Source: Solwaraspora sp. WMMD1047 (lineage in GTDB: Bacteria > Actinomycetota > Actinomycetes > Mycobacteriales > Micromonosporaceae). From it: a DNA stretch of 64,000 bases. Positions within the stretch are counted from its first letter, which is position 1, and the number at the start of each line of letters is the position of its first letter. The notes under the pieces were generated by a model. That model did not search any database and was not told where the DNA came from. It saw only the letters and a list, made by a program, of their open reading frames with translations. The DNA is taken from assembly GCF_029626155.1 (NCBI RefSeq), contig NZ_JARUBL010000001.1, forward strand, positions 2,604,001-2,668,000, given 5' to 3'. Positions 34,395-43,559 of the stretch are shown piece after piece. Made by a program: the position numbers and the translations under genes.

Positions 34395-35674
34395 TGGCGA
34401 GCCGGCGGGTGGGGGCCGCGGCCGGAACGACCTGGGCCGAGGCGGAACGCGCGGTGGTCGCCCGCGCCCGGCGGCGGATCGGGCTGCTGGTCGGGGTCGC
34501 GGCGACCGTGCTGGTGACCGCCGCCGGTGGCGTCTCCTACGCGATGCTGGTCCGCGGCCAGGAACGCCAGATCGAACGTGAACTGGCCTACACCGCCGAT
34601 CACAGCGACCCGTCCGGTCCACCCGGCTGCACCTGGCTCTTCATCCTGGACGACGGTGAACTGGTCACCGGCCGGGTGCCGGCCCCGCCCGGCTTCCCGA
34701 TGATCGAGGAGATCAACGCCAGCGCCGCCACCTGGACCGCCCGCGAGACCACGGTGGAGGCCAACGACACCGTCTACTTCGTGCTGACCCGGCCGCGCGG
34801 CGACGACGTCGTGCAGGCCATCTTCGACGCCCGGTACCAGCTCGCCGACCGGCGGACCCTGCTGCTCTCCCTCGCCGTCGCCGAGGCGGTCGGGTTGCTC
34901 GTCGCGATCGCCAGCGGAATGGTGCTGGGCCGGCGGGCGGTCGCGCCGCTGGCCGAGGCGCTCGCCCGGCAGCGCCGGTTCATCGCCGAGGTCAGCCACG
35001 AACTGCGTACGCCCATCGCCCAGGTGCACACCCGGGCCCAGGTGCTCGCCCGCCGGGCCGGCACCGCCGGGGTGCCGGACGGCTACCGCGGTGACCTCGA
35101 CCGGTTGGTCGGCACCACCCGGCGGCTCGGTGAGGTCGTCGAGGACCTGCTGCTCTCCGCCCGGCTGGCCGCCCTGCCCAACGGCCGGCCGATGGCCGAC
35201 CTGGTGGATCTGGCCGAGCTCGCCGAGTCGGCGGTCCTCGCCGAGGCGGACCGGGCCGCCGAGCAGCAGGTGACCCTGACGCTGAGCCGGCCGGACGTGC
35301 CGCTGCCGGTGCTGGGAGTGGCCTCCGCGCTGCACCGGGTGGTGAGTGAACTGCTGACCAACGCGCTGAGCCACACGCCGGCCGGCGGGCAGATCGAGGT
35401 GGCCGTGCGCCGTTTCGGTGACGTCGTCGAACTGGCGGTCACCGACACCGGAAGCGGGTTCGACCCGACCGACCGGATCTTCGACCCGTTCCACATCGGC
35501 GGTGGCGGGGGGCGCGGGCACACCGGCCTCGGGTTGGCGCTGCTGCGCGAGGTCGTCACCGGGCACGGCGGCACGATCGAGGCGCTGGGCCGTCCCGGCC
35601 AGGGAGCCAGCTTCGTGGTCCGGCTGCCGACCCGGGCCGGGCAGGACCGGCCGGTGGCCCGGGTCGGCGGCTGA
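34391..35674 (+). CDS. Sensor histidine kinase (HisKA type)
   Basis: 427 residues: first helix about 30-50, a roughly 85-residue extracytoplasmic loop, second helix about 155-175, then HisKA (FIAEVSHELRTPIAQVH, phospho-His about 203) and HATPase (N box ELLTNALSHTPAGG, G1 TDTGSGF, G2 GHTGLGLALLREV). No full HAMP is evident between. The GTG start overlaps the regulator's stop (GTGA); ATG 34394 is the next codon. Co-directional with the P450 operon, so a regulatory link is possible. Confidence 0.88.
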   Translation: MMASRRVGAAAGTTWAEAERAVVARARRRIGLLVGVAATVLVTAAGGVSYAMLVRGQERQIERELAYTADHSDPSGPPGCTWLFILDDGELVTGRVPAPPGFPMIEEINASAATWTARETTVEANDTVYFVLTRPRGDDVVQAIFDARYQLADRRTLLLSLAVAEAVGLLVAIASGMVLGRRAVAPLAEALARQRRFIAEVSHELRTPIAQVHTRAQVLARRAGTAGVPDGYRGDLDRLVGTTRRLGEVVEDLLLSARLAALPNGRPMADLVDLAELAESAVLAEADRAAEQQVTLTLSRPDVPLPVLGVASALHRVVSELLTNALSHTPAGGQIEVAVRRFGDVVELAVTDTGSGFDPTDRIFDPFHIGGGGGRGHTGLGLALLREVVTGHGGTIEALGRPGQGASFVVRLPTRAGQDRPVARVGG

Positions 35675-35685
35675 ACCGGCGGGGG

Positions 35686-36942
35686 TCAGCCCCGGCGGCC
35701 CTTGAAGACACTCTTCGGGATGTATCCGGTGACCACCTGGGTGCGGTCCACGACCTCGGCGTTGTGGTAGTTCACCGCGATCGAGGCGAACGAGTACGCC
35801 TTCGGGACGGTCATGCCCTGGGTGGTGACGAGGAAGTCGACGGTCTTCTCGACCGCGATCCGCATCGCCCGGTCGAGATCCCAGTGGATGCCCATCATCA
35901 TCCAGTGGTCGTCGGTCTCGGCCCACGGCAGTTCGGTGGCCACCCGCTTGATCACGGTGATCCTGAAGGTGCCGGCGAGCGAGTGCTCGACGGCGGTGCC
36001 GCTGACCTCCCCGTCGCCCTGGCAGCTGTGCGGGTCACCGATGAAGATCTGCGCGCCGGGCTGGAAGACCGGCAGGTAGAGGGTGGTGCCGACGTTGAGG
36101 TCGCGGACGTCCATGTTGCCGCCGAACTTCCCCGGCGGGGTGGAGTTCTGCACGCCGGTGGCCGGTGGCGGGGCGTCCTCGGTGTTGCCGATGAACTCGC
36201 CCGTCGGGGGAGCGACCGCGATGATCCCCATGAACTTGTGGGTCGGGATGATGATGTCGTCGGCGAAGAAGACCACCTCCCGCCCCCGGTGCATGCCGGT
36301 GCGGTAGAGGTGGGTGCGTACGTCGGGCCAGACCCCGGCCGGCAGGCCGGGCGGGATCTCGGCGGGGATGTCGAGGCCCTGGTCGCCCTCGCGCCAGCCG
36401 GGATAGAAGGTGGCCATCACGCCACCGGTCGGGGCGGTGTTGTTGAAGCCGTAGGGCACCCGGGTGTCGATGTCGAGGATGTCGACCGCGATGGTGTCGC
36501 CCGGCTCAGCGCCCCGGACGTAGATCGGGCCGGTCAGCACGTGCCCGCCGTACCGCCGGCCGGTGGCCTCGCGCTCGGGCAGCGTCTCCCAGAACGCCAT
36601 CCCGTCGGCCAGGATCTCCTTCGGCCGGACGCCGAACGCGCCGAAGTAGTCGCGCGGGTTGATGGCCGGGTTGGTGAAACCCTGGTGGGAGAGGGTGTCG
36701 ACCCGGACAGTCTCGCCCGACCGCATGGTCAGACCGGGCTGCCAGCCGATCGGGAACCCGCCCCAGTGCAGCTTGTCGGGGGTGGAACGGAGGTGGTGGT
36801 GCCACTTCGGGTGTTTCGGGCCGCCGCGGTGCCGGGGCACCGCCGCCTGGCTGGGGCCGGCGATCCCCGCCGTGATTCCGGCGGCCAGCCCGGCGGCCAG
36901 CAGGCTGCGGCGACTTGCCGCGCTCCAGTGCGTGGTTGACAT
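35686..36942 (-). CDS. Exported acetamidase/formamidase family protein
   Basis: 418 residues. A Tat-like signal (SRRSLLAAGLAAGITAGIAG) precedes an FmdA/AmdA-type beta-rich domain (HWGGFPIGWQPGLTMRSGET, GGHVLTGPIYVRGAEPGDT, HKFMGIIAVAPPTGE, GGNMDVRDLNVGTTLYLPVF, DPHSCQGDGEVSGTAVE). Family members hydrolyse formamide or acetamide, usually in the cytoplasm; export is less common. ATG 36942 with GGGAGGTCAC ahead was chosen over an upstream in-frame start. It is convergent with the kinase gene at 34391. Confidence 0.85.
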   Translation of the reverse strand: MSTTHWSAASRRSLLAAGLAAGITAGIAGPSQAAVPRHRGGPKHPKWHHHLRSTPDKLHWGGFPIGWQPGLTMRSGETVRVDTLSHQGFTNPAINPRDYFGAFGVRPKEILADGMAFWETLPEREATGRRYGGHVLTGPIYVRGAEPGDTIAVDILDIDTRVPYGFNNTAPTGGVMATFYPGWREGDQGLDIPAEIPPGLPAGVWPDVRTHLYRTGMHRGREVVFFADDIIIPTHKFMGIIAVAPPTGEFIGNTEDAPPPATGVQNSTPPGKFGGNMDVRDLNVGTTLYLPVFQPGAQIFIGDPHSCQGDGEVSGTAVEHSLAGTFRITVIKRVATELPWAETDDHWMMMGIHWDLDRAMRIAVEKTVDFLVTTQGMTVPKAYSFASIAVNYHNAEVVDRTQVVTGYIPKSVFKGRRG

Positions 36943-37103
36943 GTGACCTCCCATGGTCACCGGACACCCCGACGGCAGCCGCCTCCCGGGTGTCCGGACG
37001 GGCACCTCACGATGATCAAGAGGTCGCTACACCGTCGCCGCCAGGTGTTTCAGTCTCATGTCGGTTCTGCAAATCCGCTGTTCATCGTGGTGAAAGTCGA
37101 CGG

Positions 37104-38810
37104 TCAGGCCGGGTCGGCACCGCCGGGCAGCAGCCGGTCGAGGAAGGGGTTGCTGAACACCCGGTGCGGGTCGTGGCCGTTCAGCGCCGCGACCGCCCGG
37201 TCCCAGGTCGGGTCGGGCCCGTGCCGGTAGGTGTCGGGCACCGTGCGGGTCAGCATCGTCGGGTCGGCCCAGGCGGCGGTCCCGGTGTAGCCCCAGCCCT
37301 TCGACCACTCGACCCGGCAGCCGGCGTAGGAGCCGGTGTAGGTGGTGAAGAAGAACCGCTCCATCTCCCGGTAGAACTCGTGCGCCCGGGGCGCGGTGGG
37401 GAAGGTGAGCACGTCGAACCAGACCACCACGTCCCACTCCGGGTGGTCGGCCCGCGGCCGGGCTGCGGACAGCAAGGGCGACTGCGCCCCGGGTACGCCG
37501 ACGTCGGCGGGCCGGTCGAGTCCGGCGACCCGGATCTCGACCTGGCCGGTCACCGGGTACTCGCCCCGCGCCCGGTAGCCGGCCAGTTGCCGTTCGTAGA
37601 AGCTGGCGAACTCGGCGACCACCCGCTGGATCGAGGCGCGGGTGGTGTGCACGGCGTACCCGTTGGCGGTCTCGCGCAGCGTGGTCGGCCGGACGTAGAG
37701 CAGCAGATTCTTCGACGGCCCCCACAGGTCGGTGGCCAGGGTGGCGGTCAGGCCCGCGGCGGCGGTGGTGTACTGCGCCTGTCCGAAGGTCGGGGTGAGC
37801 GCCCACTCGCCGGCGAGCAGCCGTTCGGCGAGCCGGGAGACCGGCTCCGGGACGTTGTCGGAGAAGACGTAGTTGTACGGGGTGGTGACGGGGCGGGAGG
37901 TCAGCGGGCGGGTCGGCCGGACGCTCCAGACCTTGAGCCACGGGTGGTCGGTGAAGGCGAACCAGATCGCCTCGACCCGGCCGGCGGCGGCCACGAAGCT
38001 GGCCAGCGTACGGCGTGCCCCGGCGCCCGGCGGGGCGAACAGTTCGGCGGCGGGAATGTCGACCGTGCTCACGCAGCGCAGGTTCTGGTTCGTGCCGACC
38101 CGTAACGTCACCTCGGTGAGGAAGGCACGTCCGACGTGGGTGAGCAGCGCGGCGCAGTCGGGATCGGCGCGGTCGAAGGTACGCAGCCGGTACCGGCCCT
38201 CGGCCGGGTCCCAGACCACGGCGGTGAGGGAGAGGATCAGGTTGCTCAGCGTGCCGTAGCTGTGGCCGGGCGGCCGGACCTCGTCGTCGGCCGGCACCGA
38301 GGTGCCGTGCCCGTTGATGGCGAGCACCCCGCCGACGCTGAGGTCACCCGGCGCCGGGGTGTTCGTCACGCCCAGCCCGTGCCCTTCGAGGAAGCCGAGC
38401 AGGTCCTCCATGGCGGCGCCGGTCTGCACCCGGACCGCCGCCGGTTCGGTCGACACCACGGTCATCGAGGTGAGGTGGCGGGTGGTGTCCACCAGCAGGA
38501 CCCGGTCGGCGCCGGCGGCGCCGTCGGGCACGGTGAGCGGCGACCAGGTGTGCCGGTGACCGCGGGCCCGCACCGTGAAGCCGTGCTCGTACGCCCAGTT
38601 GGTGACGGTCACGACGTCGGCCGGTGAGCGGGGGGCGCAGGTCCACAGCGCGCTGGTGCGGATCTCACCGGCCCAGTTGCGGAACTCCTCGCGGTAGACC
38701 GGGATGTCGGCGGGAAAGTCCGGCGGCGCCGGTCGGGCACCGGGCGTCCACAGTGTACTAACCGCGGTGGCGGCGGAGACCTCCAGGAAACCTCGGCGGG
38801 AGATGGCCAT
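37104..38810 (-). CDS. Tat-exported VAO-type flavoprotein, cholesterol-oxidase-like
   Basis: 568 residues. Tat motif SRRGFLEVSAATAV at the N terminus, then an FAD-binding type 4 domain (APRSPADVVTVTNWA, GFTVRARGHRHTW with His87 as candidate covalent FAD attachment, PAPGDLSVGGVLAINGHGT near 155) and a large C-terminal substrate domain. The pattern resembles type II cholesterol oxidase with covalently bound FAD. It could act on sterols or other secondary alcohols outside the cell. GAGAGG precedes the ATG. Confidence 0.78.
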   Translation of the reverse strand: MAISRRGFLEVSAATAVSTLWTPGARPAPPDFPADIPVYREEFRNWAGEIRTSALWTCAPRSPADVVTVTNWAYEHGFTVRARGHRHTWSPLTVPDGAAGADRVLLVDTTRHLTSMTVVSTEPAAVRVQTGAAMEDLLGFLEGHGLGVTNTPAPGDLSVGGVLAINGHGTSVPADDEVRPPGHSYGTLSNLILSLTAVVWDPAEGRYRLRTFDRADPDCAALLTHVGRAFLTEVTLRVGTNQNLRCVSTVDIPAAELFAPPGAGARRTLASFVAAAGRVEAIWFAFTDHPWLKVWSVRPTRPLTSRPVTTPYNYVFSDNVPEPVSRLAERLLAGEWALTPTFGQAQYTTAAAGLTATLATDLWGPSKNLLLYVRPTTLRETANGYAVHTTRASIQRVVAEFASFYERQLAGYRARGEYPVTGQVEIRVAGLDRPADVGVPGAQSPLLSAARPRADHPEWDVVVWFDVLTFPTAPRAHEFYREMERFFFTTYTGSYAGCRVEWSKGWGYTGTAAWADPTMLTRTVPDTYRHGPDPTWDRAVAALNGHDPHRVFSNPFLDRLLPGGADPA

Positions 38811-38857
38811 CTCGATCCTCTCGTGGCTTCGCCCGGTGGCGACCGGGCGGCGGCGGT

Positions 38858-38884
38858 GCGGTGCCGGCTACCCACCGGCACCGC
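38858..38884. promoter_or_regulatory. Perfect 10-bp inverted repeat upstream of the flavoprotein gene
   Basis: GCGGTGCCGG, 7-base loop, CCGGCACCGC, in the 240-base divergent gap between 38810 and 39051. It could be an operator or a leader hairpin of the minus transcript. The rest of the gap shows no other feature. Confidence 0.5.
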
Positions 38885-39050
38885 CCCCGAACCGGACCCG
38901 GCCGGTCATGGATCGTCAGTGCTCAATCCGACAACCCCGGCACCGCGGACCTGCCGCCCAGCACAGGTACGGTTTCGGTGATCGACGACGGGATCGGTGA
39001 CCTGCCCCTGTGGCGGCCGACCCGGCAGGGACGGACCGGGAGGAGCGGCT

Positions 39051-39758
39051 GTGGCGGGGTTGAAAGCGTTGGTGGTTCGGGGCGGATGGGAGGGACACCG
39101 GCCGGTCGAGGCGACGGAGCTGTTCATACCCTTCCTGGAACGCGGCGGTTACACGGTCCGGGTGGAGGGGTCGCCGGATATCTACGCCGACGCCACCGAA
39201 CTGGCCGGCACCGACCTGATCGTGCAGTGCGTGACGATGTCGCAGATCACCGCCGAACAGGTGGCCGGGCTGTCCGCGGCGGTCGCCGCCGGAACCGGCT
39301 TCACCGGCTGGCACGGCGGCATCGCCGACTCCTTCCGGGCCTCGTCGGACTACCTGCACCTGGTCGGCGGCCAGTTCGCCACCCACCCGGGCAAGGAACC
39401 GGAGGCGCGGTGCGGCCAGCCGGAGGACAACTTCCTGCCGCACCGGGTGCAGCTGACCGAGCTCGGCCGCCAGCACCCGATCACCGCCGGGATCGACGAC
39501 TTCGACCTGGTCACCGAGCAGTACTGGGTGCTGCACGACGACCTGATCGACGTGCTCGCCACCACCACCCATCCCACCCGCCCGTGGCACCCGTGGCACC
39601 GGCCGGTCACCTCACCGGCGATCTGGACCCGCCGCTGGGGCGCGGGAAAGATCGTGGTGACGACCCCCGGGCACAGCCTGGACGTGCTGGAGCACCCGAG
39701 CGTGCGTACCGTGATCGAGAGGGGCATGCTGTGGGCGACCCGCACCGCGTCGGAGTGA
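39051..39758 (+). CDS. ThuA-domain protein
   Basis: 235 residues, ThuA (class I glutamine amidotransferase-like) fold: ALVVRGGWEGHRPVEATE at the start, GTDLIVQCVTMSQI, FTGWHGGIADSF near 90, and a final RRWGAGKIVVTTPGHSLDVL. ThuA proteins act on sugars such as trehalose and often pair with Gfo/Idh/MocA dehydrogenases, as here. The GTG at 39051 has GGGAGGAG upstream. Its 3' end overlaps the next gene by 28 bases. Confidence 0.85.
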   Translation: MAGLKALVVRGGWEGHRPVEATELFIPFLERGGYTVRVEGSPDIYADATELAGTDLIVQCVTMSQITAEQVAGLSAAVAAGTGFTGWHGGIADSFRASSDYLHLVGGQFATHPGKEPEARCGQPEDNFLPHRVQLTELGRQHPITAGIDDFDLVTEQYWVLHDDLIDVLATTTHPTRPWHPWHRPVTSPAIWTRRWGAGKIVVTTPGHSLDVLEHPSVRTVIERGMLWATRTASE

Positions 39759-40846
39759 TAGGTCTCGGGGTCATCTCCCGCCAGTACCTGGACACCCTGG
39801 CCCACCACCCGGCCGTGCGGATCGCCGCGGTGGCCGACCTGGACAGCGACCGGGCGGCCGCGGCCGCCGCCGAGCTGCCCGGCGCCGAGGTGACGAGCGC
39901 CGAGCGGCTGATCGGGAGCCCGGACCTGCAGACGGTGCTCAACCTGACCATCCCCGCCGCGCACGCGGAGATCTCGCTCGCCGCGATCGCCGCCGGCCGC
40001 AACATCTACGGGGAGAAGCCGCTCGCCGTGACGTTCCCGGAGGGCCGCTCGATCGTCGACCGGGCGGCGGCGGCCGGCGTCCGGGTCGGCTGCGCACCCG
40101 ACACCGTCCTGGGCACCGGTACGCAGACCGCCCGCGCCGCCATCGACGACGGGCTCATCGGGCGCCCGCTGTCGGCGTCGGCGGTCATGGTCACCCCGGG
40201 GCACGAACGCTGGCATCCGCACCCGGACTTCTACTACGCCCCGGGCGGCGGCCCGTTGCTGGACATGGGGCCGTACTACCTCTCGGCGCTGGTCCACCTG
40301 CTCGGGCCGGTCCGCGCGGTGGTCGGTGCCGCCGGCCGGTTGCGTGCCGAGCGGATCATCGGGTCCGGCCCACGGCTCGGGGAGTCGGTGCCGGTCCAGG
40401 TGCAGACCCACGTGACCGGCGCGCTGGAGCACACGAACGGGGCCATCTCCACCATCACCACCAGCTTCGACGGGGTCACCACGACGGCCGCGCCGATCGA
40501 GGTGCAGGGGGAGACCGGCACCCTGGCCGTACCCGATCCCAACTATTTCGACGGCGAGGTCCGGTGCTTCCCGCTCGGCGGTGACGGGTGGCGGGTCCTG
40601 CCGCCACGGGCGGGCTACGCCGGCGCCGGCCGGGGCATCGGCCTGATCGACCTGGTCACGGCCGGCGACGGGCGGCTGCCGCGGGCCGGCGGCGAGATGG
40701 CGCTGCACGTCCTGGAGATCATGACCGCGCTGCTGCGGTCGGCCGACGAGGGCCGGCGGATCGAGTTGTCGACGGCGGTGCGGCGTCCCGCCCCGGTGCC
40801 GCTCACCCGGCTCGCGGAGTGGACCGCGCGCGACGCCGCGCTGTGA
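39731..40846 (+). CDS. Gfo/Idh/MocA-family NAD(P)-dependent oxidoreductase
   Basis: 371 residues. N-terminal Rossmann motif VGVIGLGVISRQYL, the EKP motif in IYGEKPLAV with its conserved Lys (about 97), and the DMGPYYLSALVHLLG helix of the C-terminal domain with its His/Tyr positions. Typically a sugar or inositol dehydrogenase. The GTG start at 39731 lies within the ThuA gene, so the two are co-translated and likely act on one carbohydrate. Confidence 0.87.
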   Translation: MGDPHRVGVIGLGVISRQYLDTLAHHPAVRIAAVADLDSDRAAAAAAELPGAEVTSAERLIGSPDLQTVLNLTIPAAHAEISLAAIAAGRNIYGEKPLAVTFPEGRSIVDRAAAAGVRVGCAPDTVLGTGTQTARAAIDDGLIGRPLSASAVMVTPGHERWHPHPDFYYAPGGGPLLDMGPYYLSALVHLLGPVRAVVGAAGRLRAERIIGSGPRLGESVPVQVQTHVTGALEHTNGAISTITTSFDGVTTTAAPIEVQGETGTLAVPDPNYFDGEVRCFPLGGDGWRVLPPRAGYAGAGRGIGLIDLVTAGDGRLPRAGGEMALHVLEIMTALLRSADEGRRIELSTAVRRPAPVPLTRLAEWTARDAAL

Positions 40847-40873
40847 CAGGAGTTGAGTGAGCCGGGCCGGCTG

Positions 40874-40903
40874 TTGACAGAGCCTGTCGGGTCTGTCCAG
40901 GAT
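40874..40903 (+). promoter_or_regulatory. Candidate promoter of the M14 carboxypeptidase gene
   Basis: Perfect -35 TTGACA (40874-40879), 18-base spacer, CAGGAT (40898-40903). This leaves a leader of about 110 bases to the ATG at 41019. Confidence 0.55.
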
Positions 40904-41018
40904 GATCCAACCCCATCGAGCGGGTGACATCCTTCGATCCGGCCGCCCGACCCGGCGGCGGTGCACCGCCCTGTTCACCACCCCCTGATCAGCGGCACCG
41001 CAAGCGAAAGGCAGCGAC

Positions 41019-43454
41019 ATGTCCCCCTCACGCCGGCCCGGAACCCCCCGACGTCTCTTCGCGACAGTCGCCGCGGCGACCGCCTTCCTCCTGCTGGCCG
41101 GTCCGGCCACCGCGGTGACCGCCGCCGCCCCGGACGACACCGACGCGGTGCACGCCATCCTGGAACGCTTCGCCGACGAGCAGGCCAGCGTGGTGGAGGT
41201 GCTGCTGGCCGACCGCCACGAACTCGACCGGCTGGTCGCCACCGGCGTCGATCTCGATCACCACGTCTCCCAGACCGAGACGGGCATCGTGGTGCACGCC
41301 GTGGTGACCCCGAACGAGATCGACGGCCTGCGGGCGCGCGGCTACCGGATCGGCGAGACCCTCTACGACGCGCAGGACACCGACGAGCGGATCGCCGAAC
41401 GCGAGGCGACGATCGCCGAACACCGGGCGGAGAACCGGGCTTTCTCCGCCCGGCTGGCGCAGGACACCGACGTCGCCGACGTCAGGATCATCCGAGCCGA
41501 CTACTACACCTCCGGCACCAGCCAGGTGCTCTCGGTCGAGGCGAAGTGGGCCCAGGGCCAGACCTCGACCAGCACGCTGACGGTGACCCGCGACAGTGGA
41601 CCGGGCACCGAACTCGGCTCCGGCGGCACCCAGACCATCTCCCGGTTCGTCGACGCCGGGGTCTACCTCTACCACCGGGGCGCCGCCACGGTCACCGCCC
41701 GGCCCGACCGGATCCAGCTCACCAGCCCCACCGGCGACACGGTGACCGCCCAGGTGAAGCAGTGGCTGCCGATCCCCGACGACTCCCCGGAGGGGCCGGG
41801 CTACCAGAAGGACTTCGTCACCAGCTACCTGACCCCGACCGAGCTCTACGACCGGATCAGGCGGCTCGCCGAGGAGTTCCCGCACCTCGCCGAGGTGGTC
41901 GAGCTGCCGCACCAGACCAACGGCTACCGGCGTCCGGCGCAGGTGGTGCTCGGCTCCACCAACGCCAGCCGGGTCGCCGTCGACTCGCTGGCCTGGGGGC
42001 ACGAGGGCGGCAACGACATCACCGTGGAACTGGCCGACCCGGCCGCCGCCGACCAGGCGCTGGCCGTCACCGTGACCGGCACGGCGATCCGGGTCAGCCT
42101 TGCCACCGACGCCACCGGCGCGGTGGTCAGCACCGCCGCCCAGGTAGCCGCCGCCGTCAACGCCGCCGCGGGCGAGCTGGTCAAGGCGTACCCGTATCGG
42201 GGTGACGAGGGCGGCGGGGTGGTGACGCCGGTCGCCGCGACGCCGTTGACCGACAACCTGCGGGCCCCGGCGTCGGTCTCCCGCGACCCGCACCCGGTGT
42301 ACGCGCTGCGGATCGGCAAGTTCCGGGACGGCTCCCGCACCGGGGTCCTCGCCTACGCCCAGGAGCACGCCCGGGAGTGGGTGCCGCCGCTGGTGGCGAT
42401 CGAGACCGCGGAGCGGCTGCTGCGCAACCACCGCACCGACGAGAACACCCAGCAGCTGCTGCGCTCCCTCGACATCTGGATCGCCCCGTCGATCAACCCC
42501 GACGGCGGGCACTACTCGTTCTACGACTTCGCCTCCCAGCGGCGGAACATGACCAACCACTGCGCCGAGGGGGGAGCCACCGACGCGCTGGCCCGCAACT
42601 CCTGGGGCGTCGACAACAACCGCAACTACAGCGAGTACAGCCTCTTCGACGGCTACTCGGGCGCGTCGACGAGCTGCACCAGCGACGTCTTCGCCGGCCC
42701 GGCGGAGCTCTCCGAGCCGGAGAACCGCAACCTGGACTGGCTGGCCAGCCGCGCCAACATCAGGTTCTCGATGAACCTGCACTCGTCCGGCAACTACTTC
42801 ATGTGGTCGCCGGGCGCCTACGCCACCCCGGGCCGGATCTCCGCGCCCCGGCCGACCCTGGCCGAGGAGTCGTTCTTCTGGGGCGCCTCGTCGCGGATCC
42901 TGACCGCCATCAAGCGGCACCGGAACCTGGCGGTCACCCCGGCCCGGACCGGCCCGATCTCCGACGTGCTCTACTCGGCGGCCGGCAACTCCGGCGACAT
43001 GCTCTGGTACAAGTACGGCATCTACGCCTGGAACTTCGAGGTCGGCACGTCCTTCCAGCCGGCCTGGGACGAGGCGCACGAGCAGACCCTGGAGTACGCC
43101 AACGGCCTGGTCGAGCTGATGCGGGTGGCCCGCGACTACGACAAGGACCGCAGACGCCCGACCAGCACGCTGGTCACCGGCCCGGGTGCGGCCGAGGGCA
43201 CTGTGGACATCCGGTTCGCGACGAGCGAACCGGCCGCCATCTTCTACACCCTCGACGGCACCAAGCCGACCTTCGAGTCGACGCTCTACGCCTCGGCCGG
43301 CATCCGGGAGGGCGCCGAGACGCTCACCGTCCCCTACGGCACCAAGGTCTTCTGGTTCTCGGTGGACGCGGCCGGCAACATCGAGAACAACTACCGCCCG
43401 GACACCGACGCCAGGAACTGGAACCGCGGCTTCGCCATCATCTCCGACAGCTGA
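41019..43454 (+). CDS. Secreted M14 zinc carboxypeptidase with inserted and C-terminal domains
   Basis: 811 residues. Signal peptide to about 37 (LLLAGPATAVTAA). The M14 zinc motif is His450 and Glu453 (QEHAREW) with the third ligand His588 (NLHSSGN); the catalytic Glu is Glu674 (WNFEVG), and NPDGG and NNRNYS fit the substrate pocket. The domain begins YLTPTELYDRIRRLAEEFP (about 270) but is interrupted at about 317-425 by a Gly/Ala/Val strand-rich insert (NDITVELADPAAADQALAVT, STAAQVAAAVNA). The insert resembles repeats seen in phage-tail and surface proteins. Residues about 725-790 form a chitobiase-like Ig module (AIFYTLDGTKPTFESTLY). Start ATG 41019 with GAAAGG upstream. Confidence 0.83.
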   Translation: MSPSRRPGTPRRLFATVAAATAFLLLAGPATAVTAAAPDDTDAVHAILERFADEQASVVEVLLADRHELDRLVATGVDLDHHVSQTETGIVVHAVVTPNEIDGLRARGYRIGETLYDAQDTDERIAEREATIAEHRAENRAFSARLAQDTDVADVRIIRADYYTSGTSQVLSVEAKWAQGQTSTSTLTVTRDSGPGTELGSGGTQTISRFVDAGVYLYHRGAATVTARPDRIQLTSPTGDTVTAQVKQWLPIPDDSPEGPGYQKDFVTSYLTPTELYDRIRRLAEEFPHLAEVVELPHQTNGYRRPAQVVLGSTNASRVAVDSLAWGHEGGNDITVELADPAAADQALAVTVTGTAIRVSLATDATGAVVSTAAQVAAAVNAAAGELVKAYPYRGDEGGGVVTPVAATPLTDNLRAPASVSRDPHPVYALRIGKFRDGSRTGVLAYAQEHAREWVPPLVAIETAERLLRNHRTDENTQQLLRSLDIWIAPSINPDGGHYSFYDFASQRRNMTNHCAEGGATDALARNSWGVDNNRNYSEYSLFDGYSGASTSCTSDVFAGPAELSEPENRNLDWLASRANIRFSMNLHSSGNYFMWSPGAYATPGRISAPRPTLAEESFFWGASSRILTAIKRHRNLAVTPARTGPISDVLYSAAGNSGDMLWYKYGIYAWNFEVGTSFQPAWDEAHEQTLEYANGLVELMRVARDYDKDRRRPTSTLVTGPGAAEGTVDIRFATSEPAAIFYTLDGTKPTFESTLYASAGIREGAETLTVPYGTKVFWFSVDAAGNIENNYRPDTDARNWNRGFAIISDS

Positions 43455-43527
43455 CGCCCGAATCGCGATCGCACGCCGCGCGGCCGTGGCACCTCGGGCG
43501 CTACGGCCGCCGGCCGCACCTCGACCG

Positions 43528-43557
43528 CCGGCCGGGCACGCCGGCGTGCCCGGCCGG
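43528..43557. terminator. Perfect 30-bp palindrome, bidirectional terminator
   Basis: Arms ccggccgggcacgcc and ggcgtgcccggccgg abut with no unpaired centre. It lies between the convergent ends of the M14 gene (43454) and the DUF5825-like gene (stop at 43560), three bases from the latter. No T run; in actinomycetes such stems can terminate without one. Confidence 0.75.
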
Positions 43558-43559
43558 GC

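Noticed and set aside
37027-37941. Minus-strand 304-codon frame in the flavoprotein region
   Set aside because: Alternative frame of the cholesterol-oxidase-like gene with Arg/Pro-rich composition.
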